Shown: positions 5,911 through 5,915 of the stretch, piece after piece | How positions within the stretch are numbered: the stretch's first letter is position 1 | Layout: each line of letters starts with the position of its first letter | Assembly (NCBI RefSeq): GCF_937920075.1 | Contig: NZ_CALETI010000473.1 | Coordinates: 1-5,915, forward strand | Origin: an uncultured Agitococcus sp. | GTDB taxonomy: Bacteria; Pseudomonadota; Gammaproteobacteria; Pseudomonadales; Moraxellaceae | DNA: 5,915 bases | Direction: 5' to 3' | Translations under genes and position numbers: made by a program | The notes under the pieces: generated by a model | Seen by the model: only the letters and a program-made list of their open reading frames with translations | What the model was told of the DNA's origin: nothing | Databases searched by the model: none

Positions 5911-5915
5911 AGCTG

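Overview
The window carries a bacterial high-affinity sulfate uptake locus, all on the + strand: a periplasmic sulfate-binding protein (sbp), an outer-membrane porin, a small RBBP9/YdeN-type serine hydrolase, two inner-membrane permeases (cysT/cysU and cysW) and the ATPase (cysA). The signal peptides, the outer-membrane porin ending in Phe, and the strong resemblance of Sbp to enterobacterial Sbp point to a Gram-negative, most likely a gammaproteobacterium. Coding DNA is AT-leaning (by eye GC in the low-to-mid forties, with TTA the favoured Leu codon). The species cannot be named from the sequence.

Layout. Positions 2-115 hold the last 37 codons of an upstream alpha/beta-hydrolase-like gene. 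Positions 116-218 are an AT-rich control region with a direct repeat, a dyad, and a hairpin that would cover the sbp ribosome-binding site. sbp (219-1205) is followed by a 219-bp gap containing a 97-bp MITE-like inverted-repeat element (1241-1337) and then a probable second promoter at 1343-1380. The porin (1425-2435), hydrolase (2478-3038), cysT (3058-3879), cysW (3882-4760) and cysA (4764-5822) follow with gaps of 42, 19, 2 and 3 bp, which reads as one operon. The last 93 bp contain a second, shorter relative of the repeat (5829-5867) and another palindromic repeat (5878-5910).

How it works together. Sulfate would cross the outer membrane through the porin, be bound by Sbp in the periplasm, pass through the CysT/CysW channel, and be driven by ATP hydrolysis on CysA. 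The hydrolase role is unknown. The strongest unexpected observation is that mature Sbp and the mature porin both contain no Met and no Cys at all, while the other four proteins do. This is the sulfur-sparing signature expected of abundant exported proteins made under sulfur starvation, and it supports the porin being a true member of the sulfate system. No clear evidence of an entirely new system was found; the novel angle is the porin-hydrolase insertion in a sulfate operon, the unusual leader of sbp and the mobile-like repeats.
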